57,045 nt of DNA from NCBI GenBank assembly GCA_017303875.1, contig JAFLBP010000036.1, positions 1 to 57,045 of the forward strand, read 5' to 3'. The notes below the pieces were generated by a model. That model had not been told where the DNA came from and did no database searches. It saw nothing but the letters and a program-made list of their open reading frames with translations. Origin of the DNA: Chitinophagales bacterium. GTDB lineage: Bacteria; Bacteroidota; Bacteroidia; Chitinophagales; Saprospiraceae. Of this stretch, positions 24,995 to 32,859 are shown piece by piece. Each line of letters starts with the position of its first letter. Within the stretch, counting starts at the first letter, position 1. Both the position numbers and the translations under genes were made by a program.

Positions 24995-25126
24995 GGCAGT
25001 TATCAGTGAGCAGTTATCAGTGAGCAGTTATCAGTGAGCAGTTATCAGTGAGCAGTTAGCCCACAACTGATAACTGCTCACTGATAACTGCTCACTGTTG
25101 ACTGCTCACTGTTAACTGCTCACTGA
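24995..25126. repeat. Large palindrome made of ACTGATAACTGCTC tandem units
   Basis: The left arm (24995-25059) is four to five copies of CAGTTATCAGTGAG; the right arm (25065-25126) is the inverted series of CTGCTCACTGATAA/CTGTTAA variants, with a 5-6 base loop. The palindrome ends 2 bases from the TGA stop of the SGNH gene at 25129. It could fold into a stem of about 60 bp. Confidence 0.95.
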
Positions 25127-25128
25127 AC

Positions 25129-26376
25129 TCACGGTGCGCCTTCCACAAAACGGTTATACGCCTTAATAATGGACTGATACAGCAGCTTCCCCTGTACCGC
25201 ATACCCGATTTTGGAATAATGGACGGAATCGGAAGACATCAGTCCGCGCGATTTCCAGGCCTCTGCCGAATTTTCGCCGCCGGAGAGGTTGAACAGATCC
25301 CACAGTGCGTAGCCTTTTTCGCGGGTATATCCTTTAATAATGGCGCTCACCACGGGCATGTGCGGGTTATTTCCCTTGCCCCGCAGGTAGGAGTCGGCGG
25401 GTGTGGTGAACATAAAATGCGCATTCGGGCAATTTTCTGATACTTTACTCACCAAACGATCCATTTGCTTGCGCAAATAAACCGGATCAGGCGTACCCTG
25501 GGCTTCATTGGTGCCAAAGGAAAAAATCACCAGATCGGGATTCAACTCGGCGAGTTGCTCGGAAAAGTGCTTGGCGCGCAGGAAATCATTAAACTCCGCG
25601 CCATTGATGCCGATGGAATGGTAAACCACCCCGGCCAATTCGTTTTCAATACAAATACCATCGAGGCGCAGTTCTTTTTGCTGACTGGTGCTTTTGCGCG
25701 CGCAAATACTCACCTGCCCTACCGGACGATCGAAATAAAAGCAACGCGTGTCCTCATCTTCAATCAGCAATTCAGCTTCCTGCTTGCTGTTCTCATCTTT
25801 CACCACGAGGTCGAACTGGCGGGCATCTTTGCGTTGGAAAACGGTTACTTTGGTGAATAACTTGGTTTCCGAAGTGGCCGTATCCCGCAGCCGGAAGGTC
25901 AGTTCCGCCTTGGGGTTGGACGTTTCCACCATAAAACCGCTCAGGCCGTGGGTCGTTTCTTCGGCTCGTATACGTTGTGCATTGGTGCCAACCCAACCGC
26001 CCAGCGATTCGGTGAGGTAATCGCGGGGGCCATTGGAATTGGCCAATTTATATGGGAAAATCATGCCCCGGCCGGCGTCGCCAAATTCGCGTTGCAGGCG
26101 CTGGCGCACCTCGTGGGTCAGGAAATTGCCCAGAATATGAGAATCGCCAATGTGCACAATGGTCACTTTCTGACCACCCTGCATGCGTTGCTTGAGCAGC
26201 TTGTCGAACACCGGCGCCAGATGATCCCGGTTTTCAATCCCGTTCGCTTCGGCATCAACAATAGTATACCCCACCGTATCGCTCGGCAGAATTTCCACTT
26301 TCGGCGGACGAAGCTGCGACTGGCATTGGGGCAACAAGCTGACTAAAAGCAGTAAAGAGAGTGAAAAACGGTTCAT
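25129..26376 (-). CDS. SGNH/GDSL hydrolase-type lipoprotein
   Basis: The 415-residue protein has a lipoprotein-like signal (LLVSLLPQCQSQ). The SGNH blocks are visible: block I VTIVHIGDSHILGN with catalytic Ser near residue 77, block III VIFSFGTNEAQG, and the late Asp-His pair in SSDSVHYSKIGY. The family comprises lipases and carbohydrate esterases; periplasmic members often deacetylate or acetylate polysaccharides. A second SGNH gene lies directly upstream on the same strand. A substrate cannot be named. A short MBOAT partner, common for such pairs, is not seen. Confidence 0.85.
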   Translation of the reverse strand: MNRFSLSLLLLVSLLPQCQSQLRPPKVEILPSDTVGYTIVDAEANGIENRDHLAPVFDKLLKQRMQGGQKVTIVHIGDSHILGNFLTHEVRQRLQREFGDAGRGMIFPYKLANSNGPRDYLTESLGGWVGTNAQRIRAEETTHGLSGFMVETSNPKAELTFRLRDTATSETKLFTKVTVFQRKDARQFDLVVKDENSKQEAELLIEDEDTRCFYFDRPVGQVSICARKSTSQQKELRLDGICIENELAGVVYHSIGINGAEFNDFLRAKHFSEQLAELNPDLVIFSFGTNEAQGTPDPVYLRKQMDRLVSKVSENCPNAHFMFTTPADSYLRGKGNNPHMPVVSAIIKGYTREKGYALWDLFNLSGGENSAEAWKSRGLMSSDSVHYSKIGYAVQGKLLYQSIIKAYNRFVEGAP

Positions 26377-26383
26377 TTAAATG

Positions 26384-26550
26384 TATTTATGTGTTTTAGT
26401 GTTTTAGGGTTTTGGTGTTTTAGTTCTTTTGTGTTTTGGTGTTTTGGTGTTTTAGCTTTTTTGTGTTTTGGTTTTCTGGTGTTTTCATATCTACTAAAAC
26501 ACAAAAACACCAAAACCCTAAAACACTAAAACACTAAAACCCTAAAACAC
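26384..26550. repeat. Large palindrome made of GTGTTTTA/TAAAACAC units
   Basis: The left arm (26391-26483) is a tandem of GTGTTTTAG, GTGTTTTGG and GGGTTTTGGT variants; the right arm (26492-26550) is the complementary series TAAAACACCAAAACCC and similar. The right arm ends exactly at the TGA stop codon (26551-26553) of the second SGNH gene. Confidence 0.95.
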
Positions 26551-27957
26551 TCAATAATCCACTCGTGCTTTTTCCGAGAGCAGGACATCCACAAAAAGAT
26601 GACTGACGTGGCGGCCGCCCTCGTGGGTCAGGTGGGTGTAATCTTTATTGGCCAGCATGGGCTTGTGGTTGGAGAGCCGCCACATACTGCCGGCGCCGCC
26701 CATGCCGTGGTAGAGATCGAAAAAAAGCAGGCCGTGTTCGCGCGCCAATTCCCGCTGCATGGCGACAATGGCCGGCACCCCGCGCATGGTGACGATTTCT
26801 CCGTTGATGCGCGTGCCGCGATCGCCTACACTCACAACCAGAATGGGTTTGCCCGGAAAACAGTTTTTCAGGTGCGCAAAGGTGCGATCCAACTCCGCCC
26901 GATACCATTTGATGTTGTTCAGCGAGTTGGTAACGGCATTTAAACCCACCTGAATCACTACTAAATCGTAGCGCTGAACGGCATCAAACTGCTGGATAAA
27001 CTCGGGTTTGAGGAGTTTGAGTGGACCGCCGCTGTTGCCGCGTACCGAAAAATTATCAATATAGATACCCGGGCCACTCTCCAGGGTGGCGCCATATACC
27101 TGCAAATTGCCCGGATCGGGGAAACGTATGGCGAAAGCGCTGGTGCCCGCCGCGTCTGTCCACAACCAGGAACCCAACACGCCGCTGCCACTGGTTTTTA
27201 GCGTTGCCGACTGCGGCGCGCCGCCCTGTTGCTGCCATACCATCGGGGTGGGCGACGAAGCCGAATAAAACAGGCGTACCTGCGACCAGGTACCGGTATT
27301 TTTAAAATAATTCAGGCCCTCATAATGCACCTTGGCCTCAGGCGCAGGCGTATAGGTGTAGCCGTTGAGTCCGAGTAGTGGCCGGCCTTCTTCCTTTTTA
27401 ATAATGGAATGCGTGGCCCAGCCCCTGAAATCATGCCGGAATGTGCGCTTGAATTTGGACACTTCCGAGGTCATGGGCACAAAACCCACCCCGCGGCCGC
27501 CCCAAAGCGATTGCAGGGAGTCGCGCAGGTCGCCGATCAGAATATCGCCTTCCACAAAAGAGTCGCCATAAAAAGCGATGCGCACCGTGCGGCCCTTTCT
27601 GGTGGAGTCTATGGCGGCAAAGAAGCGTTGTAATCCTTCCTGTGCGGGCGTGTAATCCTCTATCCGGCGCCCGTACCAGGAGGAGTCTTTGGCCGGTAAA
27701 GGTTCAAAAACCGCTGGCAGGGTATCCTGTATCGCAAGGGTATCTTCGGGCATGACGGGCATCCAGGTGCTGTCGGCTTCGGCAGCAGCGGGATCTGCGG
27801 CTGCATCGGAGCTTGTACGACGCACATCAGCGAGTAAATCCATCTCTTTTAGTTCAAAATGAGCGAATTTCAAGCCTTTAGGAAGCCAGGATAAGGAGAG
27901 CAGGGCTGCCAAAAGCAGCACTGTCAGACCAATTGTTCCGTTCAGATAATTTTTCAT
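26551..27957 (-). CDS. Membrane-anchored SGNH hydrolase-type esterase
   Basis: The start is set at the ATG giving MKNYLNGTIGL; the longer frame begins with TTG. The 468-residue protein has an N-terminal membrane anchor (LTVLLLAALLSLSWL), a linker rich in Ala, Asp and Pro (about 35-90), then SGNH blocks: VRIAFYGDSFVEGD, LVVIQVGLNAVTNS and a terminal DYTHLTHEGG holding the Asp/His. The second block has GLN rather than GTN. It is a divergent relative of the downstream SGNH protein. A promoter box sits six bases before the ATG. It likely acts on a periplasmic polymer. Confidence 0.85.
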   Translation of the reverse strand: MKNYLNGTIGLTVLLLAALLSLSWLPKGLKFAHFELKEMDLLADVRRTSSDAAADPAAAEADSTWMPVMPEDTLAIQDTLPAVFEPLPAKDSSWYGRRIEDYTPAQEGLQRFFAAIDSTRKGRTVRIAFYGDSFVEGDILIGDLRDSLQSLWGGRGVGFVPMTSEVSKFKRTFRHDFRGWATHSIIKKEEGRPLLGLNGYTYTPAPEAKVHYEGLNYFKNTGTWSQVRLFYSASSPTPMVWQQQGGAPQSATLKTSGSGVLGSWLWTDAAGTSAFAIRFPDPGNLQVYGATLESGPGIYIDNFSVRGNSGGPLKLLKPEFIQQFDAVQRYDLVVIQVGLNAVTNSLNNIKWYRAELDRTFAHLKNCFPGKPILVVSVGDRGTRINGEIVTMRGVPAIVAMQRELAREHGLLFFDLYHGMGGAGSMWRLSNHKPMLANKDYTHLTHEGGRHVSHLFVDVLLSEKARVDY

Positions 27958-27963
27958 GCGCGG

Positions 27964-27971
27964 CAAAGGTA
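27964..27971 (-). promoter_or_regulatory. TACCTTTG box six bases before the SGNH start
   Basis: On the minus strand TACCTTTG matches TAnnTTTG perfectly and ends six bases before the ATG at 27957. A -33 TTG is not evident. If used, the transcript would begin at or next to the ATG (leaderless). Confidence 0.5.
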
Positions 27972-28025
27972 GTAAATTCGGGAAACAGTAGGCAGCGCCG
28001 CAAGAAGGGTCGGAGCAGGAGCGGG

Positions 28026-28322
28026 CTAAAGTGCTTCGTGTAAAACTTCCAGAATTTTATACCAGTCCGGATTGGTCAGGGCATAAAAGCTGTTTTTGCC
28101 GTCGCGGCGCACCTGTACAACGCCGCGATCCTTTAATATCCGCAAATGGTGACTTGCAACCGCCTGTTCAATTTCTAATTGTTCGTAAATTTCAGTAACA
28201 CTCATAGATTGCTGACGGTAGAGCATGCCGACGATCATCAGTCGGTGCGGGTGCGCTATGGCGCGCAGGGTTTCCGTCGCGTTTTCCAAAAAACTAAAGG
28301 TATATTCCGGCGTGGAGGCCAT
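28026..28322 (-). CDS. ArsR-family winged-helix regulator
   Basis: The 98-residue protein has the ArsR fold: RAIAHPHRLMIVGML, SVTEIYEQLEIEQAVASHHL (recognition helix) and VVQVRRDGKNSFYAL wing. No cysteines are present, so the classic CxC metal site is absent, and the inducer may be non-metal or a histidine-type metal site. It is divergent from the carboxylate locus with about 500 bp between. A perfect promoter box lies upstream. Targets may include its own gene. Confidence 0.9.
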   Translation of the reverse strand: MASTPEYTFSFLENATETLRAIAHPHRLMIVGMLYRQQSMSVTEIYEQLEIEQAVASHHLRILKDRGVVQVRRDGKNSFYALTNPDWYKILEVLHEAL

Positions 28323-28342
28323 ACGTTGTTTATTTTCGGAGA

Positions 28343-28373
28343 CAAATGTACATATTTATATATAACAAACCAA
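28343..28373 (-). promoter_or_regulatory. Promoter of the ArsR-family gene
   Basis: Minus-strand TTG (28371-28373), 20 bases, then TACATTTG (28343-28350), fits the Bacteroidota consensus. The -33 side lies five bases from the repeat end at 28379. Confidence 0.7.
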
Positions 28374-28378
28374 TTTTA

Positions 28379-28416
28379 GAGCATGTTCGGGAATTCATGT
28401 TCGCGCGGAAAGCGGG
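28379..28416 (+). mobile_element. Solo end of an IS5-related palindromic element
   Basis: TTA followed by GAGCATGTTCGGGAATTCATG matches the ends of the IS copies and of the 160-bp element at 43715. Similarity to that element extends for about 37 bases (through GCGGAAAGCGGGAG). No second end is found in the following 300 bases, so it looks like a decayed or truncated copy. Confidence 0.7.
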
Positions 28417-28708
28417 AGCCAGGTTGAAGTTCATAAGTTTGGTGCATTGCAGGCCTGTCTTTCCGGTAAATAAAATTTTATTCTGCCAAAACCAGATTCG
28501 CTTGCACCTACGCATGGCATGTTGATTTTCGAAAAATTTTTTCCCGTTTCAGGTTTACCTGGGGACTTTGCTTGATTTTTTGACAAAATAAAATTCGCAA
28601 ACAAGCCATAATTAGGCTTGTTTTCCAAATAAAAAATATAATTGCTGCTTTTTAGGGCTGTTGCGGAATAAAATTTTAGATTTTTGGAAAAAAAATTACA
28701 TCAAATTA
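28417..28708. other. AT-rich intergenic stretch without a gene
   Basis: It holds small palindromes (AAATAAAATTTTATT) and AT-rich sequence. No gene, tRNA or other RNA is recognised. Confidence 0.4.
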
Positions 28709-28738
28709 TTGATACATATAAATATCTATATACTTTTG
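28709..28738 (+). promoter_or_regulatory. Promoter of the carboxylate transport locus
   Basis: TTG (28709-28711), 19 bases, TACTTTTG (28731-28738). The transcript would have an 80-base leader to the ATG at 28825. The spacer has an ATACATATAAATATCTATA string similar to one before the prpE-like gene (36399-36420). Confidence 0.75.
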
Positions 28739-28824
28739 CTTTCACAAACATCAAAGCACCCTGCGCAAGCAGCCCTTTCTTGCACCAAACCTACACACAC
28801 TAAATCAACAACACAGTTTGTCTT

Positions 28825-30387
28825 ATGCAAAACAACTCTACATCTGTACACGGCGAAAAAAAGGCAGGATGGGCCTTGATGAGCGTCATTATGGCCTCAT
28901 CGGTAGGTACGCTGATCGAGTGGTACGACTTTTACATCTACGGTACCCTTGCGCCTTACATTGCCAAGCAGTTCTTTCCTGCTACCAATGAAACGCTCTC
29001 TTACCTTGGTGCGTTGGGCACTTTTGCAGCGGGCTTTATTGTGCGTCCGTTTGGCGCTTTATTCTTTGGCCGTTTGGGCGACCTTATCGGGCGTAAGTAT
29101 ACCTTCTTAGTTACGCTGTTGCTGATGGGTCTTTCCACATTCTGTATCGGTCTTATCCCCGATTACAATTCCATCGGCATGGCCGCACCAATCATCATTC
29201 TGCTGCTCCGCCTGCTTCAGGGCCTTGCGCTTGGCGGCGAATACGGTGGTGCTGCAACTTACGTGGCGGAGCACTCACCCGACCATCGCCGGGGCTATTA
29301 CACCGGCTACATTCAAACAACTGCAACGATTGGTCTGTTGCTGTCCATCGTCGTCATTCTCGGTAGCAAATCCTACTTCGGTGATGCTAACTTCGAGGCA
29401 TACGGCTGGCGCGCTCCGTTCATCATTTCGGCCATTATGATCATCATTTCGGTTTATATCCGTATGAAAATGGCTGAATCGCCGCTGTTCTCCAAAATCA
29501 AGCACAGCGGCAAACTCTCCAGCAACCCGCTGAAAGAATCGTTTGCGAAGAAAGAAAACCTGAAAATGGTACTACTCGCGCTCTTTGGCGCCGTGGCCGG
29601 TCAGGGGGTAATCTGGTATACCGGACAATTCTACGCCATGTCGTTCATGGATACGGTTTGTAAAATTGAATTCAACACCGTGCGTTACATTCTGGCAGCA
29701 GCCATTATCGTGGGTACTCCGTTCTTCCTTGTTTTCGGACACCTTTCCGATAAAATCGGCCGTAAATGGATCATGCTCGCCGGTATGTTGCTGGGCATTC
29801 TGACCTACCGTCCGATTTACTCCAAAATGCTGGAACTTGCCGACTACAAAAAAGCCGAAGCTACTTCCAGCTGGGAACTGCCCAAAGAAGTAAAAGTGGA
29901 TGCCGCTACCGGCGACAGCACCATCATTGCCAAATACGGTAAAGTGTTCGTCAATGGCAACACTTATGAAGAGGTAAAAACGACCAAAATCCTGGCCGAT
30001 AAATCCAAACCGGCAGCGACACCAGAGGTAAAAACCAAGGTATACCTCTCCAGCAGCAACTGGATGATGATGGCCTTCCTGGTTTTCCTGCAAATTATTT
30101 ACGTAACGATGGTTTACGGCCCGATCGCCGCCTTCCTCGTTGAGCTTTTCCCGACGCGTATCCGCTACACGTCCATGTCACTGCCTTATCACATCGGTAA
30201 TGGTATTTTCGGCGGCCTTGTACCATACATCGCAACCTTCCTGGTTTCGAACAGTAAAACCAAAGAAAATCCATCAGGTGATTTGCTCGCAGGTTTGTTT
30301 TATCCGATGCTGATTGCCGGGGTTTGTCTGGTTATCGGCGCCTTGTTCCTGCCTTCCCGTACAGACAAAAAAGATCACGAAGATTAA
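28825..30387 (+). CDS. MFS transporter, metabolite:H+ symporter (MHS) family with extracytoplasmic insert
   Basis: The 520-residue protein has the MHS signature at its N-terminus (GTLIEWYDFYIYGTLAPYI, RPFGALFFGRLGDLIGRK, GGEYGGAATYVAEH) and LFPTRIRYTSMSLPYHIGN late. The family takes up organic acids and related compounds such as proline betaine, shikimate or dicarboxylates. About 75 residues (KKAEATSSWELPKEV through EVKTKVYLSSSN) are inserted between two helices in the second half, which is not usual for the core fold. Genes for acyl-CoA synthetases downstream suggest acetate, propionate or a similar acid as substrate. Confidence 0.88.
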   Translation: MQNNSTSVHGEKKAGWALMSVIMASSVGTLIEWYDFYIYGTLAPYIAKQFFPATNETLSYLGALGTFAAGFIVRPFGALFFGRLGDLIGRKYTFLVTLLLMGLSTFCIGLIPDYNSIGMAAPIIILLLRLLQGLALGGEYGGAATYVAEHSPDHRRGYYTGYIQTTATIGLLLSIVVILGSKSYFGDANFEAYGWRAPFIISAIMIIISVYIRMKMAESPLFSKIKHSGKLSSNPLKESFAKKENLKMVLLALFGAVAGQGVIWYTGQFYAMSFMDTVCKIEFNTVRYILAAAIIVGTPFFLVFGHLSDKIGRKWIMLAGMLLGILTYRPIYSKMLELADYKKAEATSSWELPKEVKVDAATGDSTIIAKYGKVFVNGNTYEEVKTTKILADKSKPAATPEVKTKVYLSSSNWMMMAFLVFLQIIYVTMVYGPIAAFLVELFPTRIRYTSMSLPYHIGNGIFGGLVPYIATFLVSNSKTKENPSGDLLAGLFYPMLIAGVCLVIGALFLPSRTDKKDHED

Positions 30388-30463
30388 ACCTGTCTGTTCC
30401 AGCAATCGGGAATTCCGAGCCTTTCACACCTTTTTCAACACCAATTCAATTTAGAAATTCAAC

Positions 30464-30703
30464 ATGGATATCATAAAAAAAGCTTCCGGCGTGCTTTGGA
30501 TCATCTTGTCCGGCCTCGCCATCTGGTTTCTCTTCACCCGCGCCATTCATGAACTGTCGCTGCCGGATGTGAAACCCGACAAAAAAATCTTCTGGTATAG
30601 CATTCTGCCGGTTTACGTACCGCTAATGGCCGGCCTGGCACTCTTTGGCTGGTACGCCATCAAAGGCGAGTACAACAAACTTGCCGAGGAATACAACAGT
30701 TAA
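30464..30703 (+). CDS. Small two-helix membrane protein
   Basis: The 79-residue protein has two hydrophobic segments (VLWIILSGLAIWFLF and ILPVYVPLMAGLALFGWYAI) joined by a charged linker with LPDVKPDKK. It lies 76 bp after the permease gene and before a strong terminator. I do not assign a family with confidence. It may be a small subunit or stabiliser of the permease; that rests on position only. Confidence 0.75.
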   Translation: MDIIKKASGVLWIILSGLAIWFLFTRAIHELSLPDVKPDKKIFWYSILPVYVPLMAGLALFGWYAIKGEYNKLAEEYNS

Positions 30704-30738
30704 ATTTCAATTGCACTTAGCGCAAATATGCGCTTGAA

Positions 30739-30778
30739 GGAGGGGTGGTTCCTGTGGTTTTTCCACCCCTCCGTTTTT
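30739..30778 (+). terminator. Rho-independent terminator after the permease pair
   Basis: Stem GGAGGGGTGG (30739-30748) pairs perfectly with CCACCCCTCC (30763-30772), then GTTTTT. It separates the permease unit from the porin-like gene and shows that the longer open frame starting at 30728 is not the true start of that gene. Confidence 0.92.
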
Positions 30779-30827
30779 GAAAAAAACTGCTTTCCAAACC
30801 TAATTTTTTGCATAGCTATACCACGGG

Positions 30828-30845
30828 CGCAAGGTGCGCCTTGCG
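30828..30845 (+). promoter_or_regulatory. Hairpin in the leader of the porin-like gene
   Basis: CGCAAGG and CCTTGCG form a perfect 7-bp stem with a TGCG loop, 45 bases before the ATG at 30890. It has no T run, so it is not a terminator; it could shape mRNA stability or translation. Confidence 0.45.
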
Positions 30846-30889
30846 ACAGCCATGCGTTTTCCACACCTTCTTCAACTCAAGTTCCTGAC

Positions 30890-32329
30890 ATGAATAAACG
30901 TTTTTACTCCCTGCTGTTTTTTGCAGTCTGCGTGCAAGTGACTGCACTTTTTGCACAAGCTACCGGCGCGCCTGCTGCTCCGCCGGCCACCCCGCCACCG
31001 CCAGCTGTGGATCACAGCTACAAACCGCTGACGCTCAAGCTCAACGACAGCGGCAGCAAGTACGTTCGTTTCATCATGTGGCACCAGATCTGGGCCACCG
31101 CCACACAAAACAACCCGGGTACGAAGGATATTAACGGCAAACTCATTGACGGTTCCGATGGCGCCGACAAAGCATGGTCGACCGATCTGGCCATCCGCCG
31201 TTCCCGTTTTCTGGCTTATGCCCAGATTTCTCCGCGTTGTCTCATCCTTACCCACTGGGGGATTAATAATCAGTCGTTTATCAACGGCGCGACAGCCCCT
31301 AACGGCCCCAACGCCGCTTCGGGTGGCAACCAGGGCAAAAAGCCACAGTTGTTCATCCACGATGCCTGGACGGAGTTTGAGGTAGCTAAAGACAAGCTCT
31401 ACCTCGGCGCTGGCCTGCACTACTGGAACGGTGTTTCGCGCCTGAGCAGCCAGAGCACGCTGAACTTTATGACCATGGATGCGCCGATTTTCAACTGGCA
31501 CAATATTGAAGTTACCGACCAGTTTGCCCGCCAGTTCGGTATTTATGCCAAAGGCCAATTGGGTCGCCTGGATTATCGCGTTGCCCTGAACAAACCCTTT
31601 GCCAGCGGAACCGCTCCCGGCGCAGTAGCCAAAAACGGAGTTGCTGTAAACGTGCTCAACGAAAACTGGGCCACTGCCGGCTACGTCAACTGGATGTTCT
31701 GGGATAAGGAAAGCAACAAATTGCCTTTCTTCATGGGTTCATACCTCGGCGGTAAAAAAGTATTCAACATCGGCGCCGGCTGGTACAGCCATCCTGATGC
31801 ATCGCTGTATAAGTCTGCCGACGGCCGCGACTCAAGCTATCAAAATCAACTCGCGCTCGGAGCAGATGTATATATTGACCTGCCGCTGAATAAAACCAAA
31901 GGCACTGCGCTGAACTTTTCCGCCACGTATTACAATTTCAACTACGGTACCAACTACATCCGCAATATCGGTATCCTGAACCTGCACACTGCCGCTCCGC
32001 CAACTACAGAAAGCTGGGCCGGCGCAGGCAATGCGCAGCCGACCATTGGCACCGGTTCCATCATTTATGCACAGGCGGGTTACCTGTTGCCCAAGTTGAA
32101 AAACGGCACGGCCTTTATGCCGTATGCCACCTTTACCCACAAAAACTTTGAGCGCCTCGCCGATCCGTCTTCTCAATTTGGCCTGGGCCTGAACTACTTC
32201 GTTACCGGCCACAACGCCAAACTGACGCTGGAATATCAGACCCGTCCGGTATATCAATTAAACGGTACCGACATCGTGCGCAACGGCTCCCGTGGAGAAC
32301 TTATCCTGCAAACACATATTTTCCTGTGA
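30890..32329 (+). CDS. Outer-membrane porin-like protein
   Basis: The start is at the ATG giving MNKRFYSLLFFAVCV, which opens a signal peptide (to ALFAQ); the extended frame upstream runs through a terminator. The 479-residue protein has a proline-rich spacer, then a barrel-like series of amphipathic strands with aromatic girdles (KYVRFIMWHQIWATAT, FGIYAKGQLGRLDYRV, AGYLLPKLKNGTAFMPYATF) and ends in Leu after an aromatic strand (LILQTHIFL). It resembles Bacteroidota porins associated with permease genes. It likely lets organic acids cross the outer membrane. Confidence 0.8.
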   Translation: MNKRFYSLLFFAVCVQVTALFAQATGAPAAPPATPPPPAVDHSYKPLTLKLNDSGSKYVRFIMWHQIWATATQNNPGTKDINGKLIDGSDGADKAWSTDLAIRRSRFLAYAQISPRCLILTHWGINNQSFINGATAPNGPNAASGGNQGKKPQLFIHDAWTEFEVAKDKLYLGAGLHYWNGVSRLSSQSTLNFMTMDAPIFNWHNIEVTDQFARQFGIYAKGQLGRLDYRVALNKPFASGTAPGAVAKNGVAVNVLNENWATAGYVNWMFWDKESNKLPFFMGSYLGGKKVFNIGAGWYSHPDASLYKSADGRDSSYQNQLALGADVYIDLPLNKTKGTALNFSATYYNFNYGTNYIRNIGILNLHTAAPPTTESWAGAGNAQPTIGTGSIIYAQAGYLLPKLKNGTAFMPYATFTHKNFERLADPSSQFGLGLNYFVTGHNAKLTLEYQTRPVYQLNGTDIVRNGSRGELILQTHIFL

Positions 32330-32373
32330 TTTTCGCAACTTGTTAACTGCCTTTTGATTGAAAGTTTAATCGG

Positions 32374-32409
32374 GCCGCGTCGTTTATTATAAATGGCGCG
32401 GCTTTTTTT
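32374..32409 (+). terminator. Rho-independent terminator after the porin-like gene
   Basis: GCCGCG (32374-32379) pairs with CGCGGC (32397-32402), followed by seven T. Confidence 0.88.
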
Positions 32410-32470
32410 GTTGCGGGGATGAAGCCCCTATTTTTAATCGGGCAATTTCAAAATATGGGTTAAAATTCAT

Positions 32471-32478
32471 TATCTTTG
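32471..32478 (+). promoter_or_regulatory. TATCTTTG promoter box before the XisI-like gene
   Basis: Perfect TAnnTTTG match, 25 bases before the ATG at 32504. The -33 region is degenerate. Confidence 0.6.
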
Positions 32479-32503
32479 ACCCTGTTACGCAATCAATCTT
32501 GCA

Positions 32504-32842
32504 ATGGACAAAGTAAAAAAGCTACAAAAGGCCGTTTTGGCACTTCTCGAGCAATACGCTGCAATCAAATCTCCTTTCATGCCAGAGGTTGATAATAAGA
32601 TTATTGCTGATACCAAAAGTCATAGCTATCAGTTGATTCGTATTGGATGGTACAAAGATCGCCACGTACATTATACTGTTTTTCATTTTGAGATTTCAGA
32701 TGGCAAGATCATTATTCATGAGAATCGTACAGATATAAAAGTTGATGAGGAACTCATTGAAAATGGTATTGACAGGAAAGATATAATTTCAGGACTCCAA
32801 CACCCGAGAATGCTTAATTTGCAATTAGCTGACAACGGCTGA
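32504..32842 (+). CDS. Orphan XisI-like protein
   Basis: The 112-residue protein matches the XisI family in length and blocks: N-terminal helix, then HSYQLIRIGWYKDRHVHYTV, HFEISDGKIIIHENRTDI and ELIENGIDRKDIISGLQHP. In Anabaena, XisI and XisH are needed for excision of the fdxN element, and many cyanobacterial genomes carry xisH-xisI pairs of unknown role. Here no XisH-like gene precedes it. The C-terminus after QHP departs from the usual TDFAVA-type ending. It has its own promoter and is more AT-rich than its neighbours, which points to transfer. It interrupts the carboxylate locus between two terminator-bounded units. Confidence 0.85.
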   Translation: MDKVKKLQKAVLALLEQYAAIKSPFMPEVDNKIIADTKSHSYQLIRIGWYKDRHVHYTVFHFEISDGKIIIHENRTDIKVDEELIENGIDRKDIISGLQHPRMLNLQLADNG

Positions 32843-32859
32843 CGACCAAATTCAGTGCA

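Noticed and set aside
24995..26550. CRISPR-like repeats
   Set aside because: The arrays have no unique spacers; units are directly joined and mirrored, with no cas genes near.
26384..26550. Telomere-like repeat signalling a linear replicon end
   Set aside because: It lies between two normal genes and is one of several short repeat families; nothing else suggests a linear end.
30728..30889. Upstream extension of the porin-like frame
   Set aside because: It runs through a strong terminator hairpin; the signal peptide starts at 30890.
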